Below are positions 1 through 8,973 of a DNA stretch of 64,000 nt, piece by piece. Both the position numbers and the translations under genes were made by a program. Origin of the DNA: CBDCIS01 sp965217565 (GTDB taxonomy: Bacteria > Chloroflexota > Dehalococcoidia > Lucifugimonadales > CATOSD01); contig CBDCIS010000006.1 of assembly GCA_965217565.1 (NCBI GenBank), forward strand, positions 388,652 through 452,651, read 5' to 3'. The notes below the pieces were generated by a model. The model made no database searches. It saw only the letters and a program-made list of their open reading frames with translations, and was not told the origin of the DNA. How positions within the stretch are numbered: the first letter of the stretch is position 1; each line of letters starts with the position of its first letter.

Positions 1-99
1 AACAGGACAATCGGTAGAAAGACGCTCCCCAGCGACGCCTATTCCGCATCCTAACCTTCCTCCTCCTTCGACGGGGGGTAGGGAGTGGGTGACCGTAGC

Positions 100-858
100 C
101 TACCCTCTGCCGATGTAGGGCATCGTGGTGGCCATGATGGTCATGAATTGCACATTGGCTTCCAGTGGGAGGTTCGCCATGTAGAGCACCGCGCGCGCCA
201 CGTCGTCCGAGTTCATGGTAGGCTCGGCCATCACCGAGCCGTTGGCCTGCGGGACGCCGCCGCTCATCCTGGAGGTCATCTCTGTCGCGGCGTTGCCGAT
301 GTCGATCTGGCCGCACGCGATGTTGTATTTGCGCCCATCGAGGGACGCCGACTTGGTGAGGCCGGTCATGCCGTGCTTGGTGGCGGTGTAGGGCGCGGAG
401 TTCGGCCTCGGGACGTGTGCCGAGATGGAGGCGTTGTTGATGATGCGGCCGCCCATGGGCTCCTGGCTCTTCATCATCTTGAACGCCTGCTGGGTGCAGA
501 GGAACGCGCCGGTCAGGTTGGTGTCCACGACGGACTGCCATTGCTCGAAGGTCAGGTCTTCCAGCAGCACGCCGGGCGCTCCGAAACCCGCGTTGTTGAA
601 GAGCAAGTCGAGCCGACCAAACGCCTCCTTTGTACTGGCGAACAGCGCTTGGACCGAGTCTGGGTCGCCCACGTCCGTTGGAACGACGAGGGCGCGGGAG
701 CCGGAGTCCCCCGCTTCGCTCTTCGTAGATTCGAGAGGCTCCCGCCTGCGCCCGGCAAGCGCAACGGAGTATCCTTCGCTCAAGAGAAGAAGCGCCGTTC
801 GTTTGCCGATTCCGGTTCCCGCTCCCGTGATAATGGCTACCTTTCCATCTGAGTTCAT
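100..858 (-). CDS. Short-chain dehydrogenase/reductase (SDR)
   Basis: Classical SDR of 252 residues, a cytoplasmic NAD(P)-dependent oxidoreductase of unknown substrate. The Rossmann motif TGAGTGIG is at residues 11-18, NNAG at about 88-91, a Ser-containing segment (NASIS) at 142-146 and the catalytic YTATK at 157-161, so the Asn-Ser-Tyr-Lys set is complete. I start at the ATG at 858 rather than the longer open frame to 960, because GAGACGAGG lies just upstream and the SDR fold begins within ten residues of this Met. It is transcribed away from the DUF1800 gene and has no partner in the window. The substrate cannot be told from sequence. Confidence 0.85.
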   Translation of the reverse strand: MNSDGKVAIITGAGTGIGKRTALLLLSEGYSVALAGRRREPLESTKSEAGDSGSRALVVPTDVGDPDSVQALFASTKEAFGRLDLLFNNAGFGAPGVLLEDLTFEQWQSVVDTNLTGAFLCTQQAFKMMKSQEPMGGRIINNASISAHVPRPNSAPYTATKHGMTGLTKSASLDGRKYNIACGQIDIGNAATEMTSRMSGGVPQANGSVMAEPTMNSDDVARAVLYMANLPLEANVQFMTIMATTMPYIGRG

Positions 859-1155
859 CTGACACCTCGTCTCCGAATGGCACAACCTGGCGTTGCTTTG
901 AGAGCGCCGGTTGCCTGCTGACGTTCCCAATCGTGCGAGAATCGTCGCGTCCGACCGCATCGCTCTTCTAAGTTAACACGTCTCCGAATCAATGCCAACG
1001 TAAATGCGGAATGGGGAGCGAGTTGTAGTCCCTGTAAGCGAGCGCGAGCATTGGCTGCATTTTGGGGATGTAGTATGATATGATTTGGAACCGGAGTACA
1101 TAGGCAAGCCTCCACAGGCAGGGGCTGCAAGAAGGCTGAGCCGCGGAGAGCCACA

Positions 1156-2610
1156 ATGACCACTGTTCAATCGAAGCAAGACGCGAAACTCATGGCGCAT
1201 CTGCTCAGGCGCGCAGGCTTTGGAGCGACGCCGGACGAGTTGGACCGCGCTATGCGGAAGGGGTACGGGGCGACCCTGGAAGAGCTTCTGAATCCCGACA
1301 AGGCGGACTCGATGCCCGACGACCTCATTCGCAGGTATCACGTGGACCAGTCTGATCTGCGCGCGGGGGGCGCGGCCGCGGCCCACTGGGTCTATCGCAT
1401 GGTCAAGACGGAATCGCCCTTGCGAGAGAAGATGTGCCTCTTCTGGCACAGGGTGTTCGCCACGGCGGCGACGAAGCTCATCCAAGCTCGTGTCGTAACC
1501 TCCCAGATAGACATGCTCAGGGAGCACGGTATGGGCAACTTCAACGAGCTCCTCGTGCGGCTTTCGCGCGATCCCGCCATGCTTATGTGGTTGGACAACC
1601 AGGACAATCACGGGGCGTCGATCAACGAGAACTACGGCAGAGAGATACTGGAGCTGTTCTCGATGGGCGTGGGCAACTACTCCGAGGACGACATCAAGGG
1701 GTGCGCGAGGGCGTTCACCGGCTGGAGCGTGGTCAACCCTGATTACATGTCTATCAAGATGCGTAACAATACCGCCCGGCCCTATGGCTACATCGCCTGG
1801 CAGTTCGAATACAATGAGGACGACCACGACCACGGCGAGAAGACGCTGCTGGGGGAGACGGGCAACTTCAACGGTGAGGAAGCCGTGGCGATAATCTGCA
1901 AACAGGAAGCGACAGCAAGGTTTCTGGCGCGTCACCTGTATCACTTCTTCGTCGCGGACGAGCCGCCGGTTCCCCAGTGGCCCCACACCCCCCCAAGGGA
2001 CCCGGAGGCCATCGACATCATGGCAAGGGCCTACTTCGACTCCGGGCACAGCATCAAAGAGGTGCTTCGCGCCATGTTCAACTCCGACTTCTTCAAGTCC
2101 GAGGCCTCCCGGTTCGCCAGGATAAAGAGTCCCGCAGAGATGGTGGTGGGCACAATGAGGCTGGCAGGCGGAGTGGAGATTCCGTCGGACGACACCTACG
2201 CGGCCGCGGCCACCTGCTCCAACATGGGACAGGGGCTGCTGGCTCCCCCCAGCGTGGAGGGCTGGCAGGGCGGCAGCGAGTGGATAAACACGGGCACATA
2301 CGTGCAGAGGGTCAACTTTGCCGGCAAGATACTCAACGACACCACCAGACCCGGCGTGAGGGCGATCATCGACCGCATAGCCCGATATGCCGGGGGGTCG
2401 AGCGTGTCGCCGGAGAGGCTGGTGGAGATATGCCTCGAAATCCTCGGCCCCCTGGACGTGCTGGACAGCACGCTCGCGGGGCTGACCGACTTCGCGCGCA
2501 AGCACGGCGACCTGAGTTTCGCGGACGAACGGGCCACCTCTGAGGCCGATAGGGCGATAGCGGCCCTCATCCAGCTGATAGTTTCTACACAGGAATACCA
2601 GATGGCGTAG
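1156..2610 (+). CDS. DUF1800 family protein
   Basis: Protein of 484 residues carrying the DUF1800 hallmark near the N-terminus (HLLRRAGFGATPDEL, about residues 15-29) and later conserved blocks such as REILELFSMGVGNYSEDD and the FVAD/PAEMVV region. The family has no settled biochemical role. It is very often encoded next to a DUF1501 protein, as here (3821-4951). A GGAGAG ribosome site lies 5-6 nt before the ATG. No signal peptide is evident, so export is not supported by this N-terminus. It is probably co-transcribed with the NHL and DUF1501 genes downstream (gaps of about 90 and 115 nt). Confidence 0.85.
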   Translation: MTTVQSKQDAKLMAHLLRRAGFGATPDELDRAMRKGYGATLEELLNPDKADSMPDDLIRRYHVDQSDLRAGGAAAAHWVYRMVKTESPLREKMCLFWHRVFATAATKLIQARVVTSQIDMLREHGMGNFNELLVRLSRDPAMLMWLDNQDNHGASINENYGREILELFSMGVGNYSEDDIKGCARAFTGWSVVNPDYMSIKMRNNTARPYGYIAWQFEYNEDDHDHGEKTLLGETGNFNGEEAVAIICKQEATARFLARHLYHFFVADEPPVPQWPHTPPRDPEAIDIMARAYFDSGHSIKEVLRAMFNSDFFKSEASRFARIKSPAEMVVGTMRLAGGVEIPSDDTYAAAATCSNMGQGLLAPPSVEGWQGGSEWINTGTYVQRVNFAGKILNDTTRPGVRAIIDRIARYAGGSSVSPERLVEICLEILGPLDVLDSTLAGLTDFARKHGDLSFADERATSEADRAIAALIQLIVSTQEYQMA

Positions 2611-2697
2611 CGGGAGCTTGGCCCGCCGCCGGCTCTTCCCAGGCTTCCAGCGGGCGAAGCGCGGACCGGCGGGCACGGCCCATCGGAGATGGATTCT

Positions 2698-3705
2698 ATG
2701 ACGACGACAGCGTTCGAGCTAAACTATCTGACCAACGTTGGGTTCTGCGCGGACCAGGGCGGTCGCGGCTTCATGATGCCCACCGCGATGACGATCAGGG
2801 ACGACGGGCGAATCTTCGTAGCGAGCCGCAGCAACACCACCGCCCTTCAGATCGTTGGCATCCAGATGGTGACTCGCAATCACGACTACTTCGGCCAGAT
2901 CGGAACTTACGGCAAGGGAGCAGGCCAGATGATTTGGCCATCGGCGCTGGCGCTCGACAGCGAGGACAACCTCTACCTGGCTGACGACTTTCTGCACAGG
3001 ATAACCGTCTTCGACAGGGATGGCGGCCTCGTCTCCACCTGGGGTACGAAGGGAAGCGGTGACGGCGAGATCGACGGCCCGTCAGGTCTGCTCTTCGACG
3101 CGGAAGACAACCTCCTGGTCGTTGACCACCGGAACCACAGGGTCCAGAAGTTCACCAGGGACGGCAAGTTCCTCGCCAAGTGGGGTTCGTTCGGCGACGG
3201 GGACGGCGAGTTCAATCTGCCCTGGGGGATAACCCACGACCCGGAGGGCAACCTCTACGTCGCCGATTGGCGCAACGACCGCATCCAGAAGTTCACCACT
3301 GGCGGCGCGTTCCTGGCGAAGTTCGGCGAATCGGGCAGCGGCGACGGCCAGTTCAGCCGGCCCTCCGGTGTGGCGGTCGATTCCGAGGGCAACATGTACG
3401 TGGCCGACTGGGGCAATCAGCGGGTGCAGGCGCTCGACTCCGGCGGGCGCTTTCTGTGCAAGCTGCGCGGTGAGGCGAGGCCGAATCCCTGGGCGTTAGA
3501 GTACCTGGAGGCGCAGGCGGACGAGAACAGGGCGCGCGCCAGCTACGTCCCCGTATTCGACGTTGACAGCGACGACCAGCACGAGGTCTCCGCGCGAATC
3601 GAGCCGTACTTCTGGGACCCAGTGGATGTGGTGGTGGACGGCGAGGACAGGGCCTACGTGCTGGAAACCTGCCGACACCGCTTCCAGGTGTACGAAAGGG
3701 CGTAA
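2698..3705 (+). CDS. NHL-repeat beta-propeller protein
   Basis: Protein of 335 residues built from about six NHL-type blades, with recurring patterns such as DNLYLADDFLHRITVFD, HRVQKFTRDGKFLAKWG and NMYVADWGNQRVQALD, each about 47 residues apart. Such propellers bind ligands or act as scaffolds; some are lyases or peptidyl-glycine-type enzymes, but no catalytic set is recognisable. I prefer the ATG at 2698 over 2689 because GGAG (2685-2688) is then spaced 9 nt instead of overlapping. It sits between the DUF1800 and DUF1501 genes on the same strand and is probably part of that unit. No signal peptide is seen. Confidence 0.8.
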   Translation: MTTTAFELNYLTNVGFCADQGGRGFMMPTAMTIRDDGRIFVASRSNTTALQIVGIQMVTRNHDYFGQIGTYGKGAGQMIWPSALALDSEDNLYLADDFLHRITVFDRDGGLVSTWGTKGSGDGEIDGPSGLLFDAEDNLLVVDHRNHRVQKFTRDGKFLAKWGSFGDGDGEFNLPWGITHDPEGNLYVADWRNDRIQKFTTGGAFLAKFGESGSGDGQFSRPSGVAVDSEGNMYVADWGNQRVQALDSGGRFLCKLRGEARPNPWALEYLEAQADENRARASYVPVFDVDSDDQHEVSARIEPYFWDPVDVVVDGEDRAYVLETCRHRFQVYERA

Positions 3706-3820
3706 TCGAAAGCGCACGACGCACAAGACGCTCGCAATCAAAACCCCGCAACGCGGGGGGTATACGGCGGGCTCTTTGCGGCGGTGGATGAAACCAAGTC
3801 AGACGTAGGAGAGGGCTCAG

Positions 3821-4951
3821 ATGGCTGAAAGCAAGAAACGTAAGCTCGTTGTTGCCCAACTTTCGGGCGGAAATGACTACCTGAACTGCGTGGTTCCGTA
3901 TAGCGACTCGCGCTATATCGACAGCCGGCCGAACGTGCGTATCACGGAGGACAGGGTGATTCCGCTGGACAACGGCTATGGCCTGAACCCGGGGATGCAG
4001 CCTATCAAGGACCTGTACGACCAGGGCAAGGTGGGCATTATTCACGGCGTGGGATACCCCGTTCCCAACCGCTCGCACTTCCGTTCGATGGACATCTGGC
4101 ACACTGCTGAGCCGACCAAGGTGGGCGACGAGGGCTGGCTCGGCAATGCCATCAGGCAGATGCACCCCGACGGCGACAACGTGGTGGCTGCGGTCAACTT
4201 TGGAGCGGGTCTGCCGAGGGCGCTGGCGGCAAAGGGCGCGCCGGTCGCGTCGGTGACCGACCTGGCAACCTACGGCCTAATGAACCATATAGACGTCGAT
4301 GAACAGCGCAACGCAGCCCTCGACGCCTTCAGGAACATGTACTCCCAGGCCATCGGCAGCGGTCCAGTGATAGACTTCCTCAGCCAGACGGGGCTGGACG
4401 CCCTCCGGGGAGCGGACATCCTGAGCGCGGCACCGGCGGCATACTCGTCCAGCGTCGAATACGCCTCTAACTCGTTCGCCAAGAGCATGAAGGGGGCGGC
4501 GCAGGTGCTCCAGGCCGAGGTAGGCACGCGAATCTGCTATGCCCAACACGGCAGTTTCGACGCCCACACGAATGGCATCGACCTTCAGGAGGGGTTGCTG
4601 AGAGACGTTTCCGGCGGTATCCACGACTTCTACATGGATATGAAGGAGCATGAGCAGAGCGACGACGTGCTCATCTTCGTCTTCTCCGAGTTCGGCCGAA
4701 GGGTGAGGGACAACGGCAACGGCACAGACCACGGCTCGGGCGGGGTAGCGTTCGTCATCGGAGACGGCGTCCATGGAGGACACTACGGCGAGTATCCGTC
4801 GATGGACGCGGACAAGCTGCTCGAAGGCGACCTGGAGTTCAACCTGGACTTCCGCAGCGTCTATACCGAGATCCTGGAGGACTGGCTGGAAGTGGACGCC
4901 CGGCCCGTAGTCAAAGGCGAGTACGAAAGGGTGGGCTTCCTGAAGGGCTGA
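3821..4951 (+). CDS. DUF1501 family (sulfatase-like) protein
   Basis: Protein of 376 residues matching DUF1501, a family with an alkaline-phosphatase/sulfatase-type fold. Visible family features are LSGGNDYLNCVVPYSD near the N-terminus, the GVGYPVPNRSHFRSMDIWHT block, HGSFDAHTNGIDLQEGLL, and FSEFGRRVRDNGNGTDHGSG. DUF1501 proteins usually carry a Tat signal; this one begins directly with the fold, so it may be cytoplasmic. GGAGAGGG lies upstream of the ATG. It is the last gene of the DUF1800-NHL-DUF1501 cluster and is followed by a hairpin at 5028-5049. The function of the pair is unknown. Confidence 0.85.
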   Translation: MAESKKRKLVVAQLSGGNDYLNCVVPYSDSRYIDSRPNVRITEDRVIPLDNGYGLNPGMQPIKDLYDQGKVGIIHGVGYPVPNRSHFRSMDIWHTAEPTKVGDEGWLGNAIRQMHPDGDNVVAAVNFGAGLPRALAAKGAPVASVTDLATYGLMNHIDVDEQRNAALDAFRNMYSQAIGSGPVIDFLSQTGLDALRGADILSAAPAAYSSSVEYASNSFAKSMKGAAQVLQAEVGTRICYAQHGSFDAHTNGIDLQEGLLRDVSGGIHDFYMDMKEHEQSDDVLIFVFSEFGRRVRDNGNGTDHGSGGVAFVIGDGVHGGHYGEYPSMDADKLLEGDLEFNLDFRSVYTEILEDWLEVDARPVVKGEYERVGFLKG

Positions 4952-5027
4952 GGCTCACGCCCCCTGGGTTCCCGCTTTCAAAGGAATGAAAGCGCGCAGC
5001 CGAATATAACATTGCATCACGCAACAT

Positions 5028-5049
5028 GGGTGGGTTATGAAACCCACCC
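5028..5049 (+). terminator. Hairpin downstream of the DUF1501 gene
   Basis: Perfect 9-bp stem GGGTGGGTT / AACCCACCC with an ATGA loop, 76 nt after the DUF1501 stop. It is followed by CTTTCGG rather than a long T run, so it is a terminator-like structure but a weak intrinsic terminator. Confidence 0.5.
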
Positions 5050-5144
5050 CTTTCGGTTTCTGCAGGCGTCTTGTTAGCTCTTCCAGACGGCTAGCCGCCT
5101 CTCCCAGTTCGCTTGGCTTTACCTTGTGAAGCCGCCGCGTTGTT

Positions 5145-5696
5145 CTACTCGAACATGTCCTTGACTGGCATTTGCCAGCCGGGGACTACGTCGCTAAGGT
5201 CCAGCGTGTCCGCTTCCGTCAGATCGGCTGCACCCATGGTGGGGCGATGCACTTTTGCGGTGCGCCTGCGCGGGTCGATGACTACTACGGCCAGAGTTCC
5301 GGAGGCGAGCCAGTCGGCCACCTTTTCCTCAACTTCGCTGTAACGGTCGCTTGGAGAAACCACCTCGATGGCAAGGTCGGGCGCGCCGGGGAAGAAACCT
5401 TCCGTATCCGCCGCCGCATCCGCTCTCTCTTGCCTAACGAATGCTACGTCGGGGGCGCGAACGTGGTCGGGGTTGGATGCCAGCAAGAACCCCGTCTCGA
5501 CAGCGTAGGTCGCGCCAAGGTCGTTCGCTTTCGTGTGCATCTTCAGTTGGGCGGCTATGGAGGCGGCGATTCTTCCATGATGGTGTCAGGCGGGCGGCGT
5601 CTTCCTCAACTCTCCTCTCACTAACTCATAGCGGAAGCCGTCGCCTGGCATGTCCAACAGGTCAGCCGCGGTCATTAGCTGTTTTGTCGCGGTCAT
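5145..5696 (-). pseudogene. Uma2-family endonuclease with in-frame stop
   Basis: Reading from the ATG at 5696 (GGAGAGG upstream) gives the Uma2/DUF820 N-terminus MTAADLLDMPGDG...YELVRGELRK. A TGA stop at 5588-5586 falls at codon 37, where the family normally has the conserved Gly of the PPAG-x-x-HG stretch. The same frame then continues without a shift through HHHGRIAASIAAQLK, APDVAFV, APDLAIEVVSPSD and ADWLASGT to 5145, giving the full family length of about 183 residues. So this is one gene with a GGA-to-TGA change, not two genes. A real nonsense mutation or a base error are both possible. Uma2 proteins have a PD-(D/E)XK-like fold and often lack a known role. Confidence 0.8.
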
Positions 5697-5791
5697 GGCG
5701 AACCTCTCCTTAGCGGAAGCGTGGGCGTTGGAAACGCATCCAACCGGCGATTGCGGGCGGGGGCGGCGTGTGGCTCCGGAGGGTTCGGATG

Positions 5792-7129
5792 TTAGACATC
5801 TGCCAACGCACTGCCGTTGTCGATCTTCATGCTGGTGCCGTACTTGGCGGACATGTCCTGCATCCGCTCGAGCACCGAGTGGGCGACGTCGCCGTCGGCG
5901 AGGAGGGGGCGTCCGCGAGAGCCGCGAGAGCGTTGGAATCCGAGGTCCAGAGGGATGAGGTGTATCTTGTGAAGCCGCCTCTTCTTGAAGATGACCTTCG
6001 CCATGGTGCTCTCCCACTGGAGCGGGTCGGCGGGCATCCCCTTCGTGTCCAGGCTTGAGCGGTTGTCGTAGAAGTCGGCGGGTACGGCGTCCCAGTTGAG
6101 GTCCTGGCGCAGGTAGTTGTCCTGCGGCATCAGCAGCACCGTGTCGTTCTGCATGATGAAGTCGCCCAGGCTGTGGAAGATGGGCTTGCCCTTGTAGATT
6201 TCCATGCCCCTGTCGCGGTGCGGGCCGTGGCCCACGTAAACGTCCGCGCCGTGGTCGATGGAGGCCCTGGCGAGGGCTACGGCGTGGTCGCCGGGGTCTG
6301 CGGCGGTCGCGCCGCCCTCGTGGTTGTGCATGGTTACGATAACCCAGTCGGCCATGCGGCGGGCGTCGGTGACCCGCTGGAGTATCTGCTCCATGTCGTA
6401 GGGGTCGGGCACGCGCCGCTTGCCGAAGCTCTCGCCCAGCACGTACTTGAGCGTGGGCGCGGGGCTGTACATTGGCTGACCCATGAGGTGAAACTCGGTG
6501 TCGGAATCGCCCGCGAACCCCCTGGCGCGCTTCTGCTCCTCGAAGCCAAGCTCCTCGCTCATGCGTCGTAGAGCGTCGAACGTGGGGCGGTCCACCGTGT
6601 ACTCGGGCGTGCTCCGCAGCCAACTGACGCCTGGGCGGCCAATCATATCTCGGCGCTGCTCGCCCGCGCGTCCCTCGGCGGGGCCGGAGTCGGTGGCTGA
6701 GACGAGCGCGACCCTGCCGGCGTCGGTGTCGAGATAGGCGGGCGCGCGCGCCTCCGCCAGGTTCCTGCCGCTGCCGGCGTGGACGAGGCCCGCAGCGTCC
6801 ATGTGTTCGATGTTTTCGAGCACGCCGCCCTCGCCAAAGTCGTAGCCGTGGTTGTTGGAACAGGAGACTATGTTGACACCCAGCCACTGGAGCTCTTTGA
6901 TGTTGGCGGGGTCCGAGCGCATATAGGTGCCAAGCTGGTGCGGATTGGGCGCGTGGGCGTAGTTGTGAAAGAGCATCTCCGCGTTCGTGAATGTCACGTC
7001 CCCGCCTCGGAGGACCTCCACCATCTTCGTGAACCGCTCTTCAGTGAACACGCGCATACTTCTGCTGATGAGAGACTCGCCCGTGAGCACCATGGTGATG
7101 TCGCCGGACTCGGAATTGTAGAGGCTCAT
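5792..7129 (-). CDS. CapA-family metallophosphatase-like protein
   Basis: Protein of 445 residues of the CapA/PgsA (poly-gamma-glutamate capsule) family, a calcineurin-like metallophosphoesterase fold. Family marks are the start LTGESLISR, FTNAEMLFHN, VSCSNNHGYDFG, HNHEGG, DVYVGHGPHRDRGMEIYKGK and FHSLGDFI. The usual metal-binding Asn-His and His-x-His-like positions are present. Members occur in capsule loci but many Chloroflexota copies stand alone, as this one does. AAAGGAG lies 7-8 nt before the ATG. No transmembrane anchor or signal peptide is visible, unlike true CapA, so a cytoplasmic enzyme with another substrate is possible. Confidence 0.8.
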   Translation of the reverse strand: MSLYNSESGDITMVLTGESLISRSMRVFTEERFTKMVEVLRGGDVTFTNAEMLFHNYAHAPNPHQLGTYMRSDPANIKELQWLGVNIVSCSNNHGYDFGEGGVLENIEHMDAAGLVHAGSGRNLAEARAPAYLDTDAGRVALVSATDSGPAEGRAGEQRRDMIGRPGVSWLRSTPEYTVDRPTFDALRRMSEELGFEEQKRARGFAGDSDTEFHLMGQPMYSPAPTLKYVLGESFGKRRVPDPYDMEQILQRVTDARRMADWVIVTMHNHEGGATAADPGDHAVALARASIDHGADVYVGHGPHRDRGMEIYKGKPIFHSLGDFIMQNDTVLLMPQDNYLRQDLNWDAVPADFYDNRSSLDTKGMPADPLQWESTMAKVIFKKRRLHKIHLIPLDLGFQRSRGSRGRPLLADGDVAHSVLERMQDMSAKYGTSMKIDNGSALADV

Positions 7130-7248
7130 GTCATGCTCCTTTGCCTGCTGTGGTTGGGCAAAGGATACGCCGGTCTCGGGGGAGCGTCAAGAAAGGGCGA
7201 GTGACAAAACCACGCCAGCGTGGATTTCAGAGCGGCGAGTCGCAGAGT

Positions 7249-7274
7249 GGGTTCCCGCTTTCGCGGCAACGACG
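7249..7274. repeat. Dispersed palindromic repeat (TTCCCGC-type)
   Basis: The segment contains GTTCCCGCTTTCGCGGCAAC, a diverged copy of the palindrome TTCCCGCTTTCGCGGGAATG that recurs at 22691-22716 and 36011-36036 and in degraded form at 4967 and 52811. It lies in the gap between the CapA and sugar dehydrogenase genes. Confidence 0.6.
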
Positions 7275-7293
7275 GATTGGCGCGCCAGGCAGC

Positions 7294-8526
7294 CTACTCA
7301 TGCTCTTTGAGCCAGTACATCTTGCGGTCGAACGAGAGTACGAACAGCTCGCCCGACTGGTCTTCGCCAAACGACGCGATTCGCAGGTCGGTATCAGCCA
7401 GTTCGAGAACCTCGGTAACCCGCGCGCCATCGTAGCGCAAGGCCCATATCTTGCCGCTACAGAAGTCTCCATAGACGTATGCCCCGTAGAGGGTAGGCAG
7501 CCGCGAGCCGCGGTACACATAGCCGCCGGTGATGGAGCAGCCGCCATCGCGTCCGTATTCGACAACCGGCATCTCCAGCCCCTCGGTGGGGCAGTTCCTC
7601 GAAGGCAGGAAGCAGTGGGCGCCCTCCATCGTGTTCCAGCCGTAATTGCGTCCCGGCCGGATGAGGTTGACCTCTTCGTAGAGGTTCTGCCCAACGTCCG
7701 CCGCCCACAGGTCGCCCGTCTCGCGGTCGAAGCTGAACCGCCAGGGATTGCGAAGTCCATACGCCCATATCTCTTCACGCGTGTCCGCTCTGCCAACAAA
7801 GGGGTTGTCGGGAGGCGCAACGTAGCCGTCCTCGCCGTCTGCGGAGCTGACGTCGATGCGCAGAATCGTGCCCAGCAGTGTTGACACGTCCTGTCCGTTG
7901 GAGCGCGGGTCGCCTCGACTGCCACCGTCGCCGAGGCCAACGTAGAGGTATCCGTCGCGGCCGAACACCAACTGGCCGCCATTGTGATTGGAGTAGGGCT
8001 GGGGAACTTCCAGGAGAACGTGCTCACTTTCGGGGTCTGCGAGATCGGGGGCGTCGGAGCTGACAGAGAAGCGCGACACCACTGAACGCCTGGGGTCAGC
8101 CGCCGAGTAATAGACGTAGAAGCGCCCGTTGCTAGTGTAGCGGGGGTCGAACGCCAGGCCAAGAAGGCCCTCTTCGTTGCCCCTGTCGCTCACGCGCTCC
8201 CGGATGTCCAGGAACACGCTGGCGGAGCCGACATCTTGAGCGTTGTCGAACACCATTATTCGGCCGGGTTGAAGCGTCAGGAAGAGCCTGCCGGAGGCGT
8301 CGTCCGGAAAGTTCAGTCCCACCATGCGCTCGAAAGAGATGGCAGGGAACGCCCGCTCAACGCTCATCTCCACCAGCCGCGAACCAGGGGGCGGCGCTGA
8401 GGGCGCGGCCACGGGCGTGTTCGTGGGCGAAGTATCGACTGGGACCAACGAGCCTATCTCGCACGCGATCACCACGATGGCGATGAGAGCGGCTGCCCAC
8501 GCGCCAATCATCCGCAAGCGCCACAC
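7294..8526 (-). CDS. PQQ-dependent sugar dehydrogenase-like lipoprotein
   Basis: About 410 residues with the glucose/sorbosone dehydrogenase (GSDH) six-bladed propeller: EEGLLGLAFDP, SNHNGGQLVFGRDGYLYVG, EIWAYGLRNPWRFSFD, NYGWNTMEG and ITGGYVYRG. Relatives oxidise aldoses using PQQ in the periplasm or at the cell surface. The N-terminus has a hydrophobic segment ending in the lipobox VIAC, so the mature protein is probably a lipoprotein followed by a Pro/Thr/Ser-rich linker. The start is uncertain: the frame is open to 8760, but the signal peptide supports the GTG at 8526 or the ATG at 8511, neither with a strong ribosome site. No PQQ biosynthesis genes are in the window. Confidence 0.85.
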   Translation of the reverse strand: MWRLRMIGAWAAALIAIVVIACEIGSLVPVDTSPTNTPVAAPSAPPPGSRLVEMSVERAFPAISFERMVGLNFPDDASGRLFLTLQPGRIMVFDNAQDVGSASVFLDIRERVSDRGNEEGLLGLAFDPRYTSNGRFYVYYSAADPRRSVVSRFSVSSDAPDLADPESEHVLLEVPQPYSNHNGGQLVFGRDGYLYVGLGDGGSRGDPRSNGQDVSTLLGTILRIDVSSADGEDGYVAPPDNPFVGRADTREEIWAYGLRNPWRFSFDRETGDLWAADVGQNLYEEVNLIRPGRNYGWNTMEGAHCFLPSRNCPTEGLEMPVVEYGRDGGCSITGGYVYRGSRLPTLYGAYVYGDFCSGKIWALRYDGARVTEVLELADTDLRIASFGEDQSGELFVLSFDRKMYWLKEHE

Positions 8527-8692
8527 GCCGGCCCGATTATGAGCGGGCCGCCGCACACTTTCGCGCGATTCGCCTCGTGTGAAGTCTCCACTGTCCACTC
8601 TCCACTCCGAACCCTGACACATGGCTCGCCCGCCGTAACTGTTCAGAGTTCGTGGCGAATTGCCTGTGTGCCCGGAAGAGTTGCTTTCAAAC

Positions 8693-8720
8693 TGCGACAT
8701 TTTGGGACATTCTGGGACAT
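8693..8720. repeat. TGCGACATTTTGGGAC repeat, copy 1
   Basis: TGCGACATTTTGGGACATTC followed by TGGGACAT. A nearly identical block is at 38134-38161 in a gene-free stretch. The two copies are about 29 kb apart and in the same orientation. It partly overlaps the open frame upstream of the sugar dehydrogenase start, which supports the shorter start for that gene. Confidence 0.6.
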
Positions 8721-8802
8721 GCGCTTCGTGTGTTCTCCGGCGGTCTCCAGTTTTGCGCAACGATCATGGCAGCAGAGTAGCACGAATGTGCGCGGGCGTC
8801 AA

Positions 8803-8876
8803 GTATCAACAGGCTCTCCGAGCGAGGCAACCACAAGGGATTGCCCCTACGGGCATCTGACCGACTAGGTTGATAC
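8803..8876. repeat. MITE/REP-like element, copy 1
   Basis: Bounded by the inverted ends GTATCAAC (8803-8810) and GTTGATAC (8869-8876). The core holds the imperfect palindrome GGCAACCACAAGGGATTGCC. The same ends and core recur at 10573-10694, and the core alone at 23783, 36727, 38322 and 51155. Confidence 0.65.
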
Positions 8877-8897
8877 AAGCTCCGCCCGTGGCGCAAT

Positions 8898-8926
8898 TTG
8901 AGCGCGCCGAGCCGCTGATGTACAAT
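8898..8926 (+). promoter_or_regulatory. Putative sigma70-type promoter for the molybdopterin oxidoreductase
   Basis: TTGAGC (8898-8903), a 17-nt spacer and TACAAT (8921-8926). It lies about 48 nt upstream of the preferred start of the sulfite-oxidase-like gene at 8974. Confidence 0.5.
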
Positions 8927-8973
8927 GTATGAGCAGGTCATCGGTATTTCAGAAGAGAGCGGAGGGGCAATTC

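Noticed and set aside
973..2676. 567-residue minus-strand ORF
   Set aside because: Antisense shadow of the DUF1800 gene; low-complexity Arg/Val-rich composition.
5586..5588. Selenocysteine at the Uma2 UGA
   Set aside because: The site is a conserved Gly and not Cys, the family has no redox role, and no matching hairpin is evident.
5586..6887. 433-residue minus-strand ORF spanning CapA and Uma2 start
   Set aside because: Only its last 36 residues (Uma2 start) are real; the rest is an out-of-frame shadow of CapA.
7141..7884. 247-residue plus-strand ORF
   Set aside because: Antisense to the sugar dehydrogenase and runs through the TTCCCGC repeat.
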